Assembly (NCBI RefSeq): GCF_016545825.1
Contig: NC_052614.1
Coordinates: 6,032,559-6,096,558, forward strand
Direction: 5' to 3'
Source of the DNA: Eucalyptus grandis
Taxonomy: Eukaryota > Streptophyta > Magnoliopsida > Myrtales > Myrtaceae
Length of the DNA stretch: 64,000 bases
In this document: positions 1 through 11,805 of the stretch, one piece after another
Numbering within the stretch: the first letter of the stretch is position 1
How the letters are laid out: every line of letters begins with the position of its first letter
Program-made: the position numbers and the translations under genes
Notes under the pieces: model-generated
Told to the model about the DNA's origin: nothing
Database searches by the model: none
Seen by the model: only the letters and a program-made list of their open reading frames with translations

Positions 1-1334
1 TCACTTCCTCTGTACTTACCTCGTTAAACAATTATGTTGCCACAAAACTTATTGAGATATTGCAACCTACGGTAGGGAACTTATTCCCCCAAGGGCATGT
101 ATCGTTGGTGAAGCTCTCACAATAGATGAACTATGTTAGGCTCCTTGAAGCACAATTCCTATTAAGTGATGAGTAGAATATTTTGTAGACAACTAAATAT
201 ACGGTAGGGTATTGTAAGAGGTAGAGTAGCTTCGTTGTTATGATCCACTGAAATTCAGCCATTGTCGCCTCAATTTGTCCCTTCAAAAACTCCACAACCA
301 ACAAATTCCTATTCCCAAACTAAACTCAAGGGTGGTCATCCATAAGAAGCCGCCAAGTTCTAAGTTCCGAGCATTCTGCATTTATTTGTGATCAACCAAA
401 ACATGTATACGATAAAAGTGATCTTAACAATATTATGTTAGTATTTTCCAGTACTATGTATTGAAGCAACTCGAGAGCACCCATGACACCGAATGTTATT
501 CAACTTTCATTTCATGCGCTTCATATATTTAATAGTAAATAATCCTCAGGCACTATTTAAAGCATGCATTATAAGAAAATTCAATTTTCAAAATACTGAT
601 TTTGCATTATACTTAAATCATTTTTTTGTCAGATATTATACTAAAATAATTAATCCATTGAAAATTGTTACAATTCCTTGAATACTTATTTTACGAGTGT
701 TCCAAAAGTACGCATTGATAATTTCCTTAATGTGGCTATATAAATAGATCATTTTTTGACATTGTGGTGCTCTATAGTTGCTTTGTCTTCTTTTGTACGG
801 AAAGATTGGTAACTGCATGATTATTTTTAAAATCTTAAAGCAACCAACTGTTTTGCCAACATAAATTTCATACTAGATAACACAGTCCTATATAAAAAAC
901 TCCACATCAGAAATAAATAAGTGAAAATAGAAAAAAGAAAAGCTCGTCATTTACCTTATATTAGGCTAGTGATTTGTTATGAAATGTCTCAAATTTGAGT
1001 TTGCTTGACAAAATCCGGGCCAAATAAAATGTTTCTTGACGGGTTAAATTGCAAAGAAAGGAAGGTGGGCACATTAGTTCTTTACTGGAATCGGTCGAGC
1101 CATAGAAGAAGAGAGTAGATCTGTGCCAGAGGAGGGAGAGGAAAGTGCAAGACGTTGACCCAATCTCACCTTAATTTGCTTCCTTCTCCGGTACGTACGT
1201 GTAGCCTTTTTTTTTTTGGTCGAAACGTGCGTGTATCTTCAAGGATTTGGTGCACTTCTCTTCCCGGGCTGTTATTTAAATCTTTGTTTTTCGTGTATTA
1301 TGCTTGCGCATTCGCATTTATTTATTGCAAGTAA

Positions 1335-1740
1335 CACCGCAATAGAGCCCTGGAGAGTCGCGCATCGTTGTCTGTGCTAGTCCTAGGTGTGCCGATGTTG
1401 ACAATAGAGCCTTGAAGCTTCGCTTTCTGTGCCAGTACGAGGTGTACGCCAGTGCCAGGTGTGCCATCGTTGACATTAGGGCCTGGAGCGTCGCTTTCTG
1501 TGCTAGTGCTAGTTGTGCGCCAGTGCTAGGCATGCCATCGTTGACAATAAAGCCGTTGTTGGCAATAGAGCCTTGAAGCGTCGCTTTCTGTGCCAATGCC
1601 ATGTGCGCCATCGTTGACATTAGGGCCTGAAGCGTCGCATTCTGTACTAGTGCCAGTTGTGCGCCAGTGCTAGGCGTGCCATCGTTGACAATAAAGCCTT
1701 GAAGCATCGTTTTTTTTGCGCTAGTGCCAGGTGTGCCATT
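1335..1740. repeat. Minisatellite, about 6 copies (unit 1)
   Basis: An imperfect tandem repeat of roughly 50-75 bp. Each copy holds the words GCCATCGTTGACA, GCCTTGAAGCGTCGC and GTGCCAGTGCCAGGTGTGC in that order. I count about six copies here, against about four in unit 2 and three in unit 3. Read on the - strand it stays open for 149 codons in this unit, but the frame is broken in unit 2 and no domain is recognisable, so I treat it as a repeat and not as a gene. Confidence 0.8.
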
Positions 1741-1745
1741 GTGGA

Positions 1746-2865
1746 CGAAGAAATATTCAAGCGCCATTTGAGAGTATTTGGTCGTGGGTTTCTTAGTTGG
1801 TTTTGCTCGTACGATTACAGCGAGAATTTTTAGTATATATAGCCAATTAAGTTATTATGAAGAGAATTTGTATATAGTTCTTTTGTGAGAATAAAAAATT
1901 ATTTCATGAGAAATTTGAAACTAAATACTGAAAAAAATTGAGTGTAGTTATAATATTTGTTATATCGCTTAATCTACGATAGAATTTAGCACTACTTTTC
2001 CTATATGCATATATCATTACCACAAAATTACGTAAATTTTGTGTTCGATTTATTTTCTTATTCTGTCTATTTTATTATACAGTTGCTTGTTTTCCACAAC
2101 AATTCCCATTGAAAATTTTCAAATGATGAATAGTTTTCTCGTTAAAAAAGTACAATCTATATAGTGGAAAGTAGTAGATAGGGGCACTTAAGGGCGGTTT
2201 TCATTTTTCAAGTGCTAAATGACAATAGCGCCTGGATTCATTTAAAGTTAATTCAATCTACTAACATTTTATATGATACTAAAACAACTTATTTCTGAGA
2301 TAACTTAGGTAGAGAGACCAAAAGAGCTCCCTAAAAATTATGCATTTTATATGAATTTTTCTATTCAATGGGAACTAGAATTATTTAGGTCGAACTATCA
2401 ATTAGGTCATTTTATCAATGGCTAATAAATTTATAATGTAGATACAGGAGTTTTAACGTGGATTTGTTGGTCACTTGATTAATAAAGGGGCCATGCGTAA
2501 CCATGACAATTTAATTAAATGATTAAATGATATATCTATCTATTCCTTTTCTTGTTCACTTAAATGTTGCTTAATGATACCTAACATTTTACTCAGCTCT
2601 TCCCTCTCTCTCTCTAATGGCGATTTTTTTACAATGTTTTACTTGGCGATCATATAACTTTATTCCTCCCATCAAACGCAAAAGGGTAGCCCAAGTCCAT
2701 CACATCAAACTTGCAAGTATCCAAAATTCAGAAAATGAGCAAAATATGATAGAATGACAGCGAAAAGAAAATTAACAGGTGAACTTACTATGTGAACATG
2801 CCCGAGTTAGTAATACTCACTTTTATTTTAGGGTTCTTTCTAATAAGAACATATCTAGGAAGAAG
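1746..2865. other. AT-rich spacer, no gene seen
   Basis: This stretch is AT-rich with stops in all frames and is conserved at the same place in units 2 and 3. I see a short CT run near 2600 and nothing that supports a gene or RNA. Confidence 0.5.
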
Positions 2866-2868
2866 TGG

Positions 2869-3663
2869 CTAATAAGTACAAGCAAGTATGTCAAGATCTT
2901 GCTTGAAAAGATCCTCCATTGGTCCGCTAGAATTAAGAAAAGCTTAATAGGCAAAATATGGTGCTGCTGAAAGATGTAGTTGGTGAAAAAATGCCACACT
3001 TGCTAGGGAAAGCGCAAGAGGGGCTCAAACAATTGCGATCAAAAGAAGCAACCAGTAAGGTGACTTGTTTTGTTGGGTAAGCATTGCCATTCGATGTGTG
3101 ATCCAAAGTGGTGTATCAATGGTTAAGGAAAGCGACAAAATAACTCACAATGAGGATGTTGTGGAATTAAGCGGGGGACAATGTCACATTTCATGATTCT
3201 CCCATACTTGTGAACCCTTGTGAATGGAGCTTGGGGTTAGAGGGGAAGAAAAAATTGATCCATGGGAGTAGAGTTAGGATGATTAGTGTTAGGAGTTCTA
3301 GAATAGAACGAATATATCTCTATGAAGCTCTAAAAGAGATTGGCTTCCATGTACAAATTGGTTGGGAACCGATGCCACTCTCCTGATAAGATCATGGAGG
3401 GCAAACCATTTGTTGAGCCTAAAGTGATATTAGCAATTATACGCTCAAATTAAGTTGAGTGTGGTACAACCTAATATGAGGAAATTATTCGTTGTATTGT
3501 TCTCTAGAACAATTATAGAAGAAAGGTTGGCTTGGTGTTACTGCTCACCAAGCGCCACACGGGCTATTTCAAGGCCAAGGAATTGCCAAGACAATCAGCG
3601 CAAACATGACTTCTTCAGCTGTTGAATCCAATGAGTTGGAAGTGATGTTGCACTCATGTCACT
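2869..3663 (-). pseudogene. BAHD acyltransferase remnant (unit 1)
   Basis: On the - strand the last codons before the TAG at 2869-2871 read DLFKQDLDILACTY. This matches the extreme C-terminus of the BAHD copies further right, which end in QDPDIVTFTS, QDPDIVAFTS and QDPEILAFTS. At the other end, 3620-3660, the - strand shares the stretch around SNSLDSTAEEVMFALI with the BAHD fragment at 39630-40210 (DSTANNNQ...EIVSALI). Between these ends I cannot follow a reading frame and the DFGWG motif is not visible. It is either an old, internally replaced BAHD 3' half or two separate pieces. The match is short, so the call is tentative. Confidence 0.4.
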
Positions 3664-4172
3664 AACTTTAAATTGGGCGGGCAATCCCCGTTAAAATTTT
3701 CAAATGATAAATAGTTTGCTCATTAAAAGGTGCAATTGCATAATTTAATTATATATATTTTTGACATTTGATTAACTACATTTTTTTTTTGGTTCGCAGA
3801 TTAACTACACCTAGATCGTGGAAAGTGGCGGCGAGTTGCAGTTTTCACTATCTAGTGCGCTATGTGACAATAACCATGTATTCATTTAAAGTTAATTCCT
3901 GCTATTATCACAACTTGGTTTTGAGGTAATTTAGTGACCAAAAGAGAGATCTCTCCCTTAAATAATACTTTAAACTATAGATAATACGGTATGTCAAGTT
4001 TCGCATTGTTTATGAAAATGGCACTATCGTACTATCGCAATTCAATGTGCTTCACGTTGATTATATTTAATTCTCTCTAGTTTGGCATCATTTTATCGTG
4101 GGCTAATAAATTTAAAATGTGAAACGGGGATTCTAATGCGGATTTTGTTGGTCGGTTGATTAATCAAGTGGT

Positions 4173-4318
4173 CACGTGTCATTGGCTATTTAATTAAGTG
4201 GTTTGGGTGATAAGATTATCTATCCATTTTCTTATATAAGAGAAATCGGTGCTTAATGATACGTACCATTCGATCATAACAGTGTCATTGCGGCAAAACA
4301 GAGTCAGCTTCGCCTCAA
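4173..4318 (+). promoter_or_regulatory. Core promoter of dioxygenase copy 1
   Basis: A TATA box, CTTATATAAG, lies at 4231-4240, about 80 bases before the ATG at 4319. A perfect G-box, CACGTG, lies at 4173-4178, followed by ATTGGC (an inverted CCAAT core). The same TATA box is present in units 2 and 3; the G-box is present in unit 3 but altered in unit 2. Function is inferred from position only. Confidence 0.6.
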
Positions 4319-7300
4319 ATGGATACCATCTCTCCAGTCACTCAACTACATCAAGAAGCTAGTGCTCCTCGGCTTCAAATAACCAGTGCAAAGACTCTAG
4401 CTGAATCTTCCAACCTCACTTCCATTCCCTCCCACTACGCCTTCACCACCCCACTTCCGGTGATCAAGCCGTTCATGCCGACCATGATGACTCCATCCCC
4501 GTCATTGACTTCTCTCTCCTCTCCTCGAGTAATCCCGATCAACGGTCTAAAGCCATCTCCGATCTTGCAAAGGCTTGTCAAGACTGGGGCGTCTTCATGG
4601 TACACATGTTCCTAGCTAGTTCATTATCTGCTTCATAGAACTTTTCCATTTTTAGAACTTGTCACGAACATGTGAAACAAACAATCGGTATCTTCGATCA
4701 GCTTTCGCTTGTCAAAGTCGTTGTTAATACCTAAAAAAAAAAAGGAGCACATCTCAAGTGTCAAAACTTGGTACGGGTGGACACATATGTATTAAAACTT
4801 TCAAAATGTACACTTGAGTGCAACTTTATTTGAAAATTGGAATCTTAAAGTGCCAACTCTAGCGAAACTTACCAGACATCTAACATAGGTGGCAACCTTG
4901 GCCGCAAGGCCTTGCCCTAGATCTGGCCGAAGGCCTAGCAATCAACTAGGGTTGTTGGCCAGTCGCCTGGGGCTCGCGACCCTAGCCGACCCTCACCCCA
5001 CCGTCGTTGACCCCTTCCGGTGATTGGTGGGGCAAAGCGGCGTGAGGGCCTCCATAGCCCTAGATCTGATTCTTTTTACTTAATTTAGTTTTTAAAATTA
5101 AATTAAATTAATATTTATATTAAAAATCAAAATTGTACAAAATCTAGCCATTATCTAGCCAAACATGGATAATTTTAAAAAAAAAAGAATAACCACATTA
5201 GTAAAAAATCTCACCAGAAAAAATCACATCAGCTATTTGGCCGGAAATTCTCGCCATTGACACTTAAGTGTTTCTTTTTTCTCCGATCTTGACATTTGTG
5301 TATACGCTTTGGAAGTTTTGGTACTTATATATCCACCTGTATCAAGTTTTAAGACTTGGGGTGTCCGTGAGATAAATTGATTTGACTGATTCACCGATGG
5401 TTTCATCATGCCGGAGCTAAAGAGAAATAACAAGAAATTATTCTCATGGGTTTTCTTCCTAGAAATTGGGCCAATAACCCCCCTCCTTTTTTGGATTTAC
5501 TTTGTACTAATACACATGCTGTATTTGCTCAGACTTTTAGCTAGTAATGATATCCTGCTTTCTCGATAAAAAAATAAATAAAAAAAAATTCTATTTTTCG
5601 TGATTGGTATCAAAGCTGGAGTCATTCTTCGTCATCAGCATGACATAAACTCTCCATGCATGATTCGACGGTGTGTGCTTTGCTAAGTATTGATAATAGC
5701 CCTTGGTTGTATATGTGAGTAGCTGATCAACCACGGAGTGCCTGAGAGTCAAATGAAGGCGACGGTCGACGCGCTGATGGGATTTTTCGATCTGACAGAG
5801 GAGGAGAAGAATAAGTTTCTAGGGAAGCACGTGTTGGATCCCATAATATACGGGACGAGCTTTAAAGCTTCGGTCGACAAAGTGCTCCTCTGGAGAGATT
5901 TTCTGAAGATGATGGTGCATCCAAAGTTTCACTGCCCTCCCGAGCCAGAAGGATTGAGGTATCCATTCTCTCTCCCTACGTCGGGTTTGCGTGCAAGTTC
6001 TCAGTTTGTATATACGTACTGAAATTTCTGTTTTCTTGATATCATTTGTCTATTTAGTTCTTTTCTTCTTTTCGTGGGTGAGTGATCATTAGGTTACAAA
6101 TAGCGGTAATGACAACTATATTTCCTTACTGTAGCTTTCATGCTACAGTCAAAGCAGCAACTGAACCTTTCCCTTGTGGACATTTTTTTGTCAATCGAGT
6201 ATAGAATGAAATTACAGAATCTTGAGGGAGCAAAAAATTGAAGAGTACGTACTCTTCTCACCATGTCATGCTAAAATAATGTTCAGGTTATCAATCTTTG
6301 GCTTGGTACTTCAGAGTTATTAATGCATCCAGATCTTAGTGCACAGTGTAACACTGTCAGGTACATCAGAAAAAGAAAACATGATGGGGAACTTGAACAA
6401 ATTCTTCTTGGTAACACAAGAATCCGAATCTTCAACTTGACTATTTCCAACCTCTGTCTATGTATAAGACTGTCCACTTGGTTGGCAGATTTGAGTTCCA
6501 AAGTTACCTATATACGACATGACGTGATTTGGATACCAGATTTGCCATATCTACAGGAAGCAATTGACCACTCAATTAATCATGTGGGATCTGAACTTGA
6601 ACAACCTCAATCCATCTAATGCACAAGCTCTTCAGCATCTTTGGTTCCGGTTTGTTAGTTTTGTGTAATAGATCTATATTTACCTAGAAATCTGGCAGTC
6701 TTGAAATATAGCAATGGAAAGTACGTGATTCTTTTGTTAGGATACCATTATTTTGGATCATCTTGATGTCAGACAAGAACAATTTTGTATGCCTAGAAAA
6801 ATAAGCAAAGTGCGGATTCAATTTGATAGGGCAAAATAATTGGTAATACCCCAGATAAAAGATAAGAGTGATTCAAAGTCTATACTATACTTACTCTTAC
6901 CAAAAAAAAAAAAAGATAAGAGTGATAGAAACCTGTGAAATCCCTAAAGATGAAAAGAACTCCACCACGGCATTTCCTCTGATAAATGAGAGCAATATTT
7001 GTTGCAGTGAAGTTTTAGCAGAGTACACTGGGGAGCTCCGGAAATTAGCCAGGGAATTGCTCAAGGCTATATCGGAGAGCCTAGGACTGGGACCAGGCTA
7101 TATCGACGAGGCAATGAACATGGATTCAAGCCTACAGATATTAGCAGCGAATCTGTATCCGCCATGCCCACAGCCAGAACTTGCTATGGGCCTACCCTCG
7201 CACTCGGACTATGGCCTGTTGACCATCCTCATGCAGAATGACATTGGCGGCCTCCAAGTGAACCATGGCGGGAAGTGGTTCAAAGTTGATCCCATTCCGA

Positions 7301-7924
7301 ATGCCTTTGTGGTCAACACCGCTGATCAGCTCGAGGTAAACATACAAAAATCCATGTTTTATTTTTCCTGCAAGAGAGGTCCAATTAATTATCTGTCCTT
7401 GGTTTAAAGAAGGAAAATTTTTATACATAGAACTATAGATGCAGATACGGTGTAGGTATTTATAGAAGGATAATTGTTATACATAGAACTATAGAAAATA
7501 CAAGTGTCTTAAAAAGTTGCTGAAACGTACTCTATGGTCTTTGTTTCTTTAACCAGATATTAATCAGTAAAAAAGTTGATATGAATCTCTGTGATTTACT
7601 CTTGTTTCTCCCATCGAATAGATCAAGCTTATTGCAGATACTATTTTTTTTGTTCTTGACACTTTTCAACTGTGCAAGATTATGAGCAATGGGAAATACA
7701 AGAGCGTTCTGCATCGAGCTGTCTTGAACAACAAGACTACAAGGATATCGATCCCTTTTTCTATTGGACCGTCGCCCAACACTGTCGTTGTGCCAGCGGA
7801 GCAGCTGGTGGATGGCAAGCACAACCAAGCCACATACATCTCGAGGAATTACAAGGACTACCTGGAATTTAAACAGAGCAGAGTACTCAATAAAGGGTTG
7901 TGCCCAAATCAGGTAAAGATATGA
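4319..7924 (+). pseudogene. 2-oxoglutarate-dependent dioxygenase, copy 1 (exon 1 frameshift)
   Basis: This is a four-exon plant 2-OGD of the DMR6-like / dioxygenase 19-like type, a cytosolic Fe(II)/2-oxoglutarate oxygenase family. The exons are 4319-4599, 5723-5958, 7008-7335 and 7679-7924; all introns are GT-AG and the exon phases fit. Exon 1 is 281 nt against 282 in copy 2, because a run of five C after TTCACCA has lost one base. From there exon 1 reads out of frame (LPVIKPFMPT instead of TSGEQAVHAD). Exons 2 to 4 are open and carry the family landmarks: LINHGVPES, NLYPPCPQPELAMGLPSHSD with the first two iron ligands, LHRAVLNNKTTRIS with the third His and the R-x-S that binds 2-oxoglutarate, and a stop TGA at 7922. 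If the deletion is real the gene is dead. If it is an assembly error, this is an intact paralogue about 363 residues long. Confidence 0.88.
4744..5371. mobile_element. Foldback DNA element in intron 1 (copy 1)
   Basis: The two ends are long imperfect inverted repeats: TCAAAACTTGGTACGGGTGG on the left matches the reverse complement of the right end around 5330-5360. The middle is GC-rich with words such as AGGCCTTGCCCTAG and CCTAGCCGACCCTCACCCC. All three full units carry it, so it predates the duplications. The structure resembles non-autonomous Mutator-like foldback elements common in plants; the class is inferred from structure only. Confidence 0.6.
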
Positions 7925-8110
7925 TTTGTGCAGCCTATTGTTGTGCTGTATTATGTTAAAAATGGATGTGATTGTCTACTGCTTCTAGTCTGTTTGGACT
8001 CTTTGGAGAGCAACCTGATGGAACGTTTAATATTATGTGAAGCATTGTGCAAGAACCATACAGTACTGTGGATGTAAGCTAAACCTTCCTGAGATGTATC
8101 TTCTTGGCAT

Positions 8111-8116
8111 AATAAA
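8111..8116 (+). terminator. Poly(A) signal of copy 1
   Basis: An AATAAA hexamer 187 bases after the stop codon, within GGCATAATAAATGG. The same hexamer in the same context is kept in all four units, including the diverged unit 4. Confidence 0.5.
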
Positions 8117-11100
8117 TGGAAGTGTGAACTGCATAATGTCTGATTAAACACCGTAAGTTTGTAGTGCTATACCAAATTATGATGGTTGGTCAGCATGAGC
8201 ATGCAAATTTGCCTGTCTAGATTTTCACGGAAATGGCCACTTGATTGGGCAGAAAATATCGAATACTTGCTGCAACTCAAAGAACTTGTTTCGAATATAA
8301 TCCCCTTGATAAAAATAATGATATGTTTCTTGAAGGTTAAGAGATGTGTACAATATGAATAAACGGTCAAGATCAAAATGAACATAAGACGGACGGTGAG
8401 CATTAGATATGTTGGTTAATCAAAATAGGAAGAAAAAATTTCAATTTGATCCAATGGTGTGTGTAGATGGGGAAAGTAAGGTAACCGAAAGCAACCGCTG
8501 GATTAATTGACAACCAAGCAATCAAATTTTATCAACAATGCGTAGCATAGTAGAGGAAAATCCCCCTATATTGCCAGCCACCTAAGGACTTGATTGAGCA
8601 TGCGACGGTTCGCGGTATCATCCATAGAGAGGCTATGTGATTTGCATGTGAGAAAAGCATGTGCACGGCCCATGAACTCCTATGCTATGCGCTTATTCTG
8701 GTGCATGATAGTTCATGGAGATGGAATGGAATGGTCGTGTGATGGCACATTATCTTGGCAGGTGACTGGCACATGATCGAGTCTTGTGAGGCATGTGACT
8801 ATTGACAATTCAAGATGCACATGTGGCCATAAATTTCAAGCCTTGTGGATGCTTGGGATCTTGTCACGCTACTTATTTGTTATGTCCAAACCTTATCAGT
8901 CTCTCACAATCTTGAAATTATTCAAGTTACTATCCAAGTCCATACTATTCTCACATTCTTCAAAAGCATATTGCTGAGTTTATGGAGCTAGTTTCAAACT
9001 TCCATATTATTAAAAATTTAATTCTGGGCTCACCCGACCTTTTGGATCCAATTTTGAACTCCAATAATATAGGAAATTCAGATCCCGATCTTATCTTTAA
9101 AGTTCAGGTTCCAAGAATGTTGGAATTGTTAGTTCAAGCTCATCTACCCTCCATGATCACGAATTTCCCTCCGGGCTACTTTCAACTTCACATCTGGTCC
9201 TGTAACATGGGTTAGTCCTAAAATCCAAGTAAAGTATCCTAGAAAAAAAGATGCAATATAAATATGATGAGGTAAATGATATTCTTTTTATGGGTTGGGA
9301 TCCCTATTTCTCTGATCCAACATATAGGAGAGGTAAAATTTAGTTGTCAACATCTAAAAGACACTGCTTGTAGTTGTTATTATGTTTGGAAAGTGTAATT
9401 TAACAATTGAACATCATACTATAAAATAAAGTGACTCCCACGGAACATTATTTACATCTTGGATAATAACACTTAAGATGGCTGGATTATGATTATTTCA
9501 TTTGTGATCCAAACAAGCAAATTTGGTAGATCTATCGGGTCAAATCTTAATTTTTTACCTAGTGTGGGTTTGGTTAAATTGATCTTTTGTGGGTTATTAA
9601 CTTTTTTCTGAAAGTTTGGAAGGGCTCATAGGCTTGAGTTACATTTAAGATTTTCCTTCTTTGAGATATTCATCATACACTGAAGCACCTTGAAAGGGGG
9701 CCACGTCACTTGTTTGGTCAATGCAATATAAACATGATGCCTTCGCTTGAGATCTCCAAAAAGAGCCTAAGATTAAACCGATGGATATATTCAATTGAAC
9801 TCATATTTATTCAAAAGTTTAAGACAATGGTTTATGGATCAATTGAGATATATTAATTGTTTCATTTACACCATATTACCGATGTAAGACTGCTTTTATC
9901 CAGCAACCTCATACATGCACCGTAACAATAAGTAGATGGATTAATGACGACCCTAATCAAAGAATAGACAATATATTAATTTAAAAAAGTTATTATAACT
10001 TAAGCTCATACTGTGAATATTTCTCACGTACTCTATTCTATGCAATTTCTGTTTATTTTTATTTTTATTTTATAATACTAAGCATGAAGCTTAACGAGAA
10101 GCAAGACTCAATTCATAGGGTAGAGGGACGGAGGCAGCAGCCTTTTAGCGGCCTAGGGTACATAAGGGAGATTTAAATGGCCTCTCCTTTCCCAGAATTG
10201 GACATATAAGAAACATTTTTTGTGTGTGTCCAAGTGATGTGGCACCTAGTCCCCGCCCTAGGGGGCTAGACATTGGGTTTTTCATAATATTAAGAACAAA
10301 ACTCAATGAAAAGCCAGACTTAGCTTACGGGCTCGAGAGACAGATACAGGAGCATATATCGGCCTAAGAACCATTCTTTATTATTTTTTAAAGTAAGATC
10401 AGTTGTAATTGCAGTCCTTCTATAATTTTATCTTTCATTTTCCACACGCCCACACACACACTTCATCATCATCATCATCATCATACCCAATTTCTCAAAT
10501 TACATAAACTCGAGGATAAATGTGTTATTAAATAATTAGCATTATATTTCTACGGAAGTGTTTTTTCTTCGTCTCTTTCGTAAGATTTCTAAATTTTATG
10601 TAAATATAAATGAAAATCAGCTTTTTATTCACTTTAAAAAAAAAAAAAAAAAAAAAAAAGTCGACCTGTTTTGTTATCCTAAAAATTTCCGATATATCGT
10701 ACTACTTATGTTGGATAAATAATTCATATAAAAAAGCAAGCATATGGATAGTCAATTTCATATGGCAAAATCTTACTCATCAATCGCAATCAAAATTGAA
10801 GAAAAATTGAGTCACGTGCAAATGCATTTATGCACGTGCATCGGCGTATTATAGCAGATATCAATATCATTTCTCTCTTTCTCCCTATGAAGCTCTCTTT
10901 GGGTGCATATAGTAACATTTTTGTTCTCAGAACCAATTTCTATTTAGAAATAGTTTTTTCAATTTTTACCCTATATATGAGTTTTTGGGCAAAAGAATAC
11001 CACTGCGGCATACTTGATTGAGTTTGAGAAATATCAGTTTCATATTTTGATGGGACATCTCTTGTTTTAATCTGTGTTCATTCTCCCAAAGAGATGATTG

Positions 11101-11493
11101 TGCATCGGTTCATGAAGGGGTACATGTACAATAAATGTTTGAGGAGTGACTAATCCTAGTGGTTTAAACCCAAAGATGATGAATTCATGAAGGTTGGAAT
11201 ATATTTTCATGGTCGATATCATGTGAAATGTGCACAATTGCATGTGATGTGTTTTTTTCAAAGATGTTCATATGATAATGTCTATAATTCTCAGGATTTG
11301 TACTTATGCAATTTCAAGATACACAATACTCACATGATCCTAATTGTATACATTGCTTATTTTTAGTCACATTCTTTGTAAAAGATAAGTTTGTTACAAT
11401 TGAGGTTCTTACTGGATCAAATTTTTAAGAAATGGAAATGTTAATCACTCCTTTAATGGATACCTGTATAAGCATTTTTGGGTTAAGCATATT
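8117..11493. other. 3' flank of unit 1, no gene seen
   Basis: These 3.4 kb of AT-rich DNA are repeated in unit 2 and in part in units 3 and 4. They contain a (CAT)n microsatellite near 10460-10485 and a poly(A) run near 10637-10660. Short open frames such as 8982-9215 recur between units only because the DNA is nearly identical; I see no domain or splice structure. Confidence 0.5.
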
Positions 11494-11805
11494 AGGAGTG
11501 TCAGAACTTTCATGCAACACTCACTTAAGTGCTACAAATTTGAAAAATTGATCACTTAAGTGCCATAGACAATCTACCTCATTGGAAAATACAACATGAA
11601 TACTAGTCGTCCTACGTGGGCATCACCAGCGCTAATGTAAACAATTAATACAAATTCAAAATTAAAATAAAAAAACCACGTCGAAATGGGAAATTAATAA
11701 AAATATCCACATAGGAGGATGTACTGGAAATGATACTCAAATAATTGATTTTACTCTAATGTGGCACTTAAGTAAATGGAAAAAAAAAGTTATGGTATTC
11801 ACTCC
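11494..11805. mobile_element. Short foldback element at the unit 1/2 edge
   Basis: The left end GGAGTGTCAGAACTTTC and the next CACTTAAGTGC are mirrored, inverted, by CACTTAAG...GTATTCACTCC at the right end. It is about 310 bp long. A sister copy is at 24339-24647, and the window itself starts at the tail of another. It is probably the same broad family as the intron 1 elements (shared CACTTAAGTG words). Confidence 0.5.

Larger units (their letters stand above)
1..11798. repeat. Tandem segmental duplication, unit 1
   Basis: The first base of the window matches base 11799 and base 24641, and the match then runs through the whole unit, so this is one copy of a direct tandem repeat of about 11.8 kb. 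It contains a minisatellite, a BAHD end remnant, a four-exon 2-OGD gene and about 3.5 kb of 3' flank. Most of it is nearly identical to units 2 and 3 apart from point changes and short indels. The array continues out of the window on the left, so the true unit boundary is unknown. Confidence 0.93.

Noticed and set aside
1318..1767. A 149-codon - strand open frame with repeats such as NDGTPSTGAQLALVQ
   Set aside because: It is a read-through of the minisatellite. The frame is broken in unit 2 and shortened in unit 3, and no protein family is recognisable.
6323..6619. Open frame of 98-113 codons inside intron 2, repeated in unit 3
   Set aside because: Its conservation reflects the near identity of the units. 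It is broken in unit 2, lies between well-placed splice sites of the dioxygenase, and has no known domain.
8982..9215. Recurrent 77-codon frame MELVSNFHII... in the 3' flank of units 1-3
   Set aside because: It repeats only because the flanks are near-identical; in unit 4, the diverged copy, the frame is not kept.
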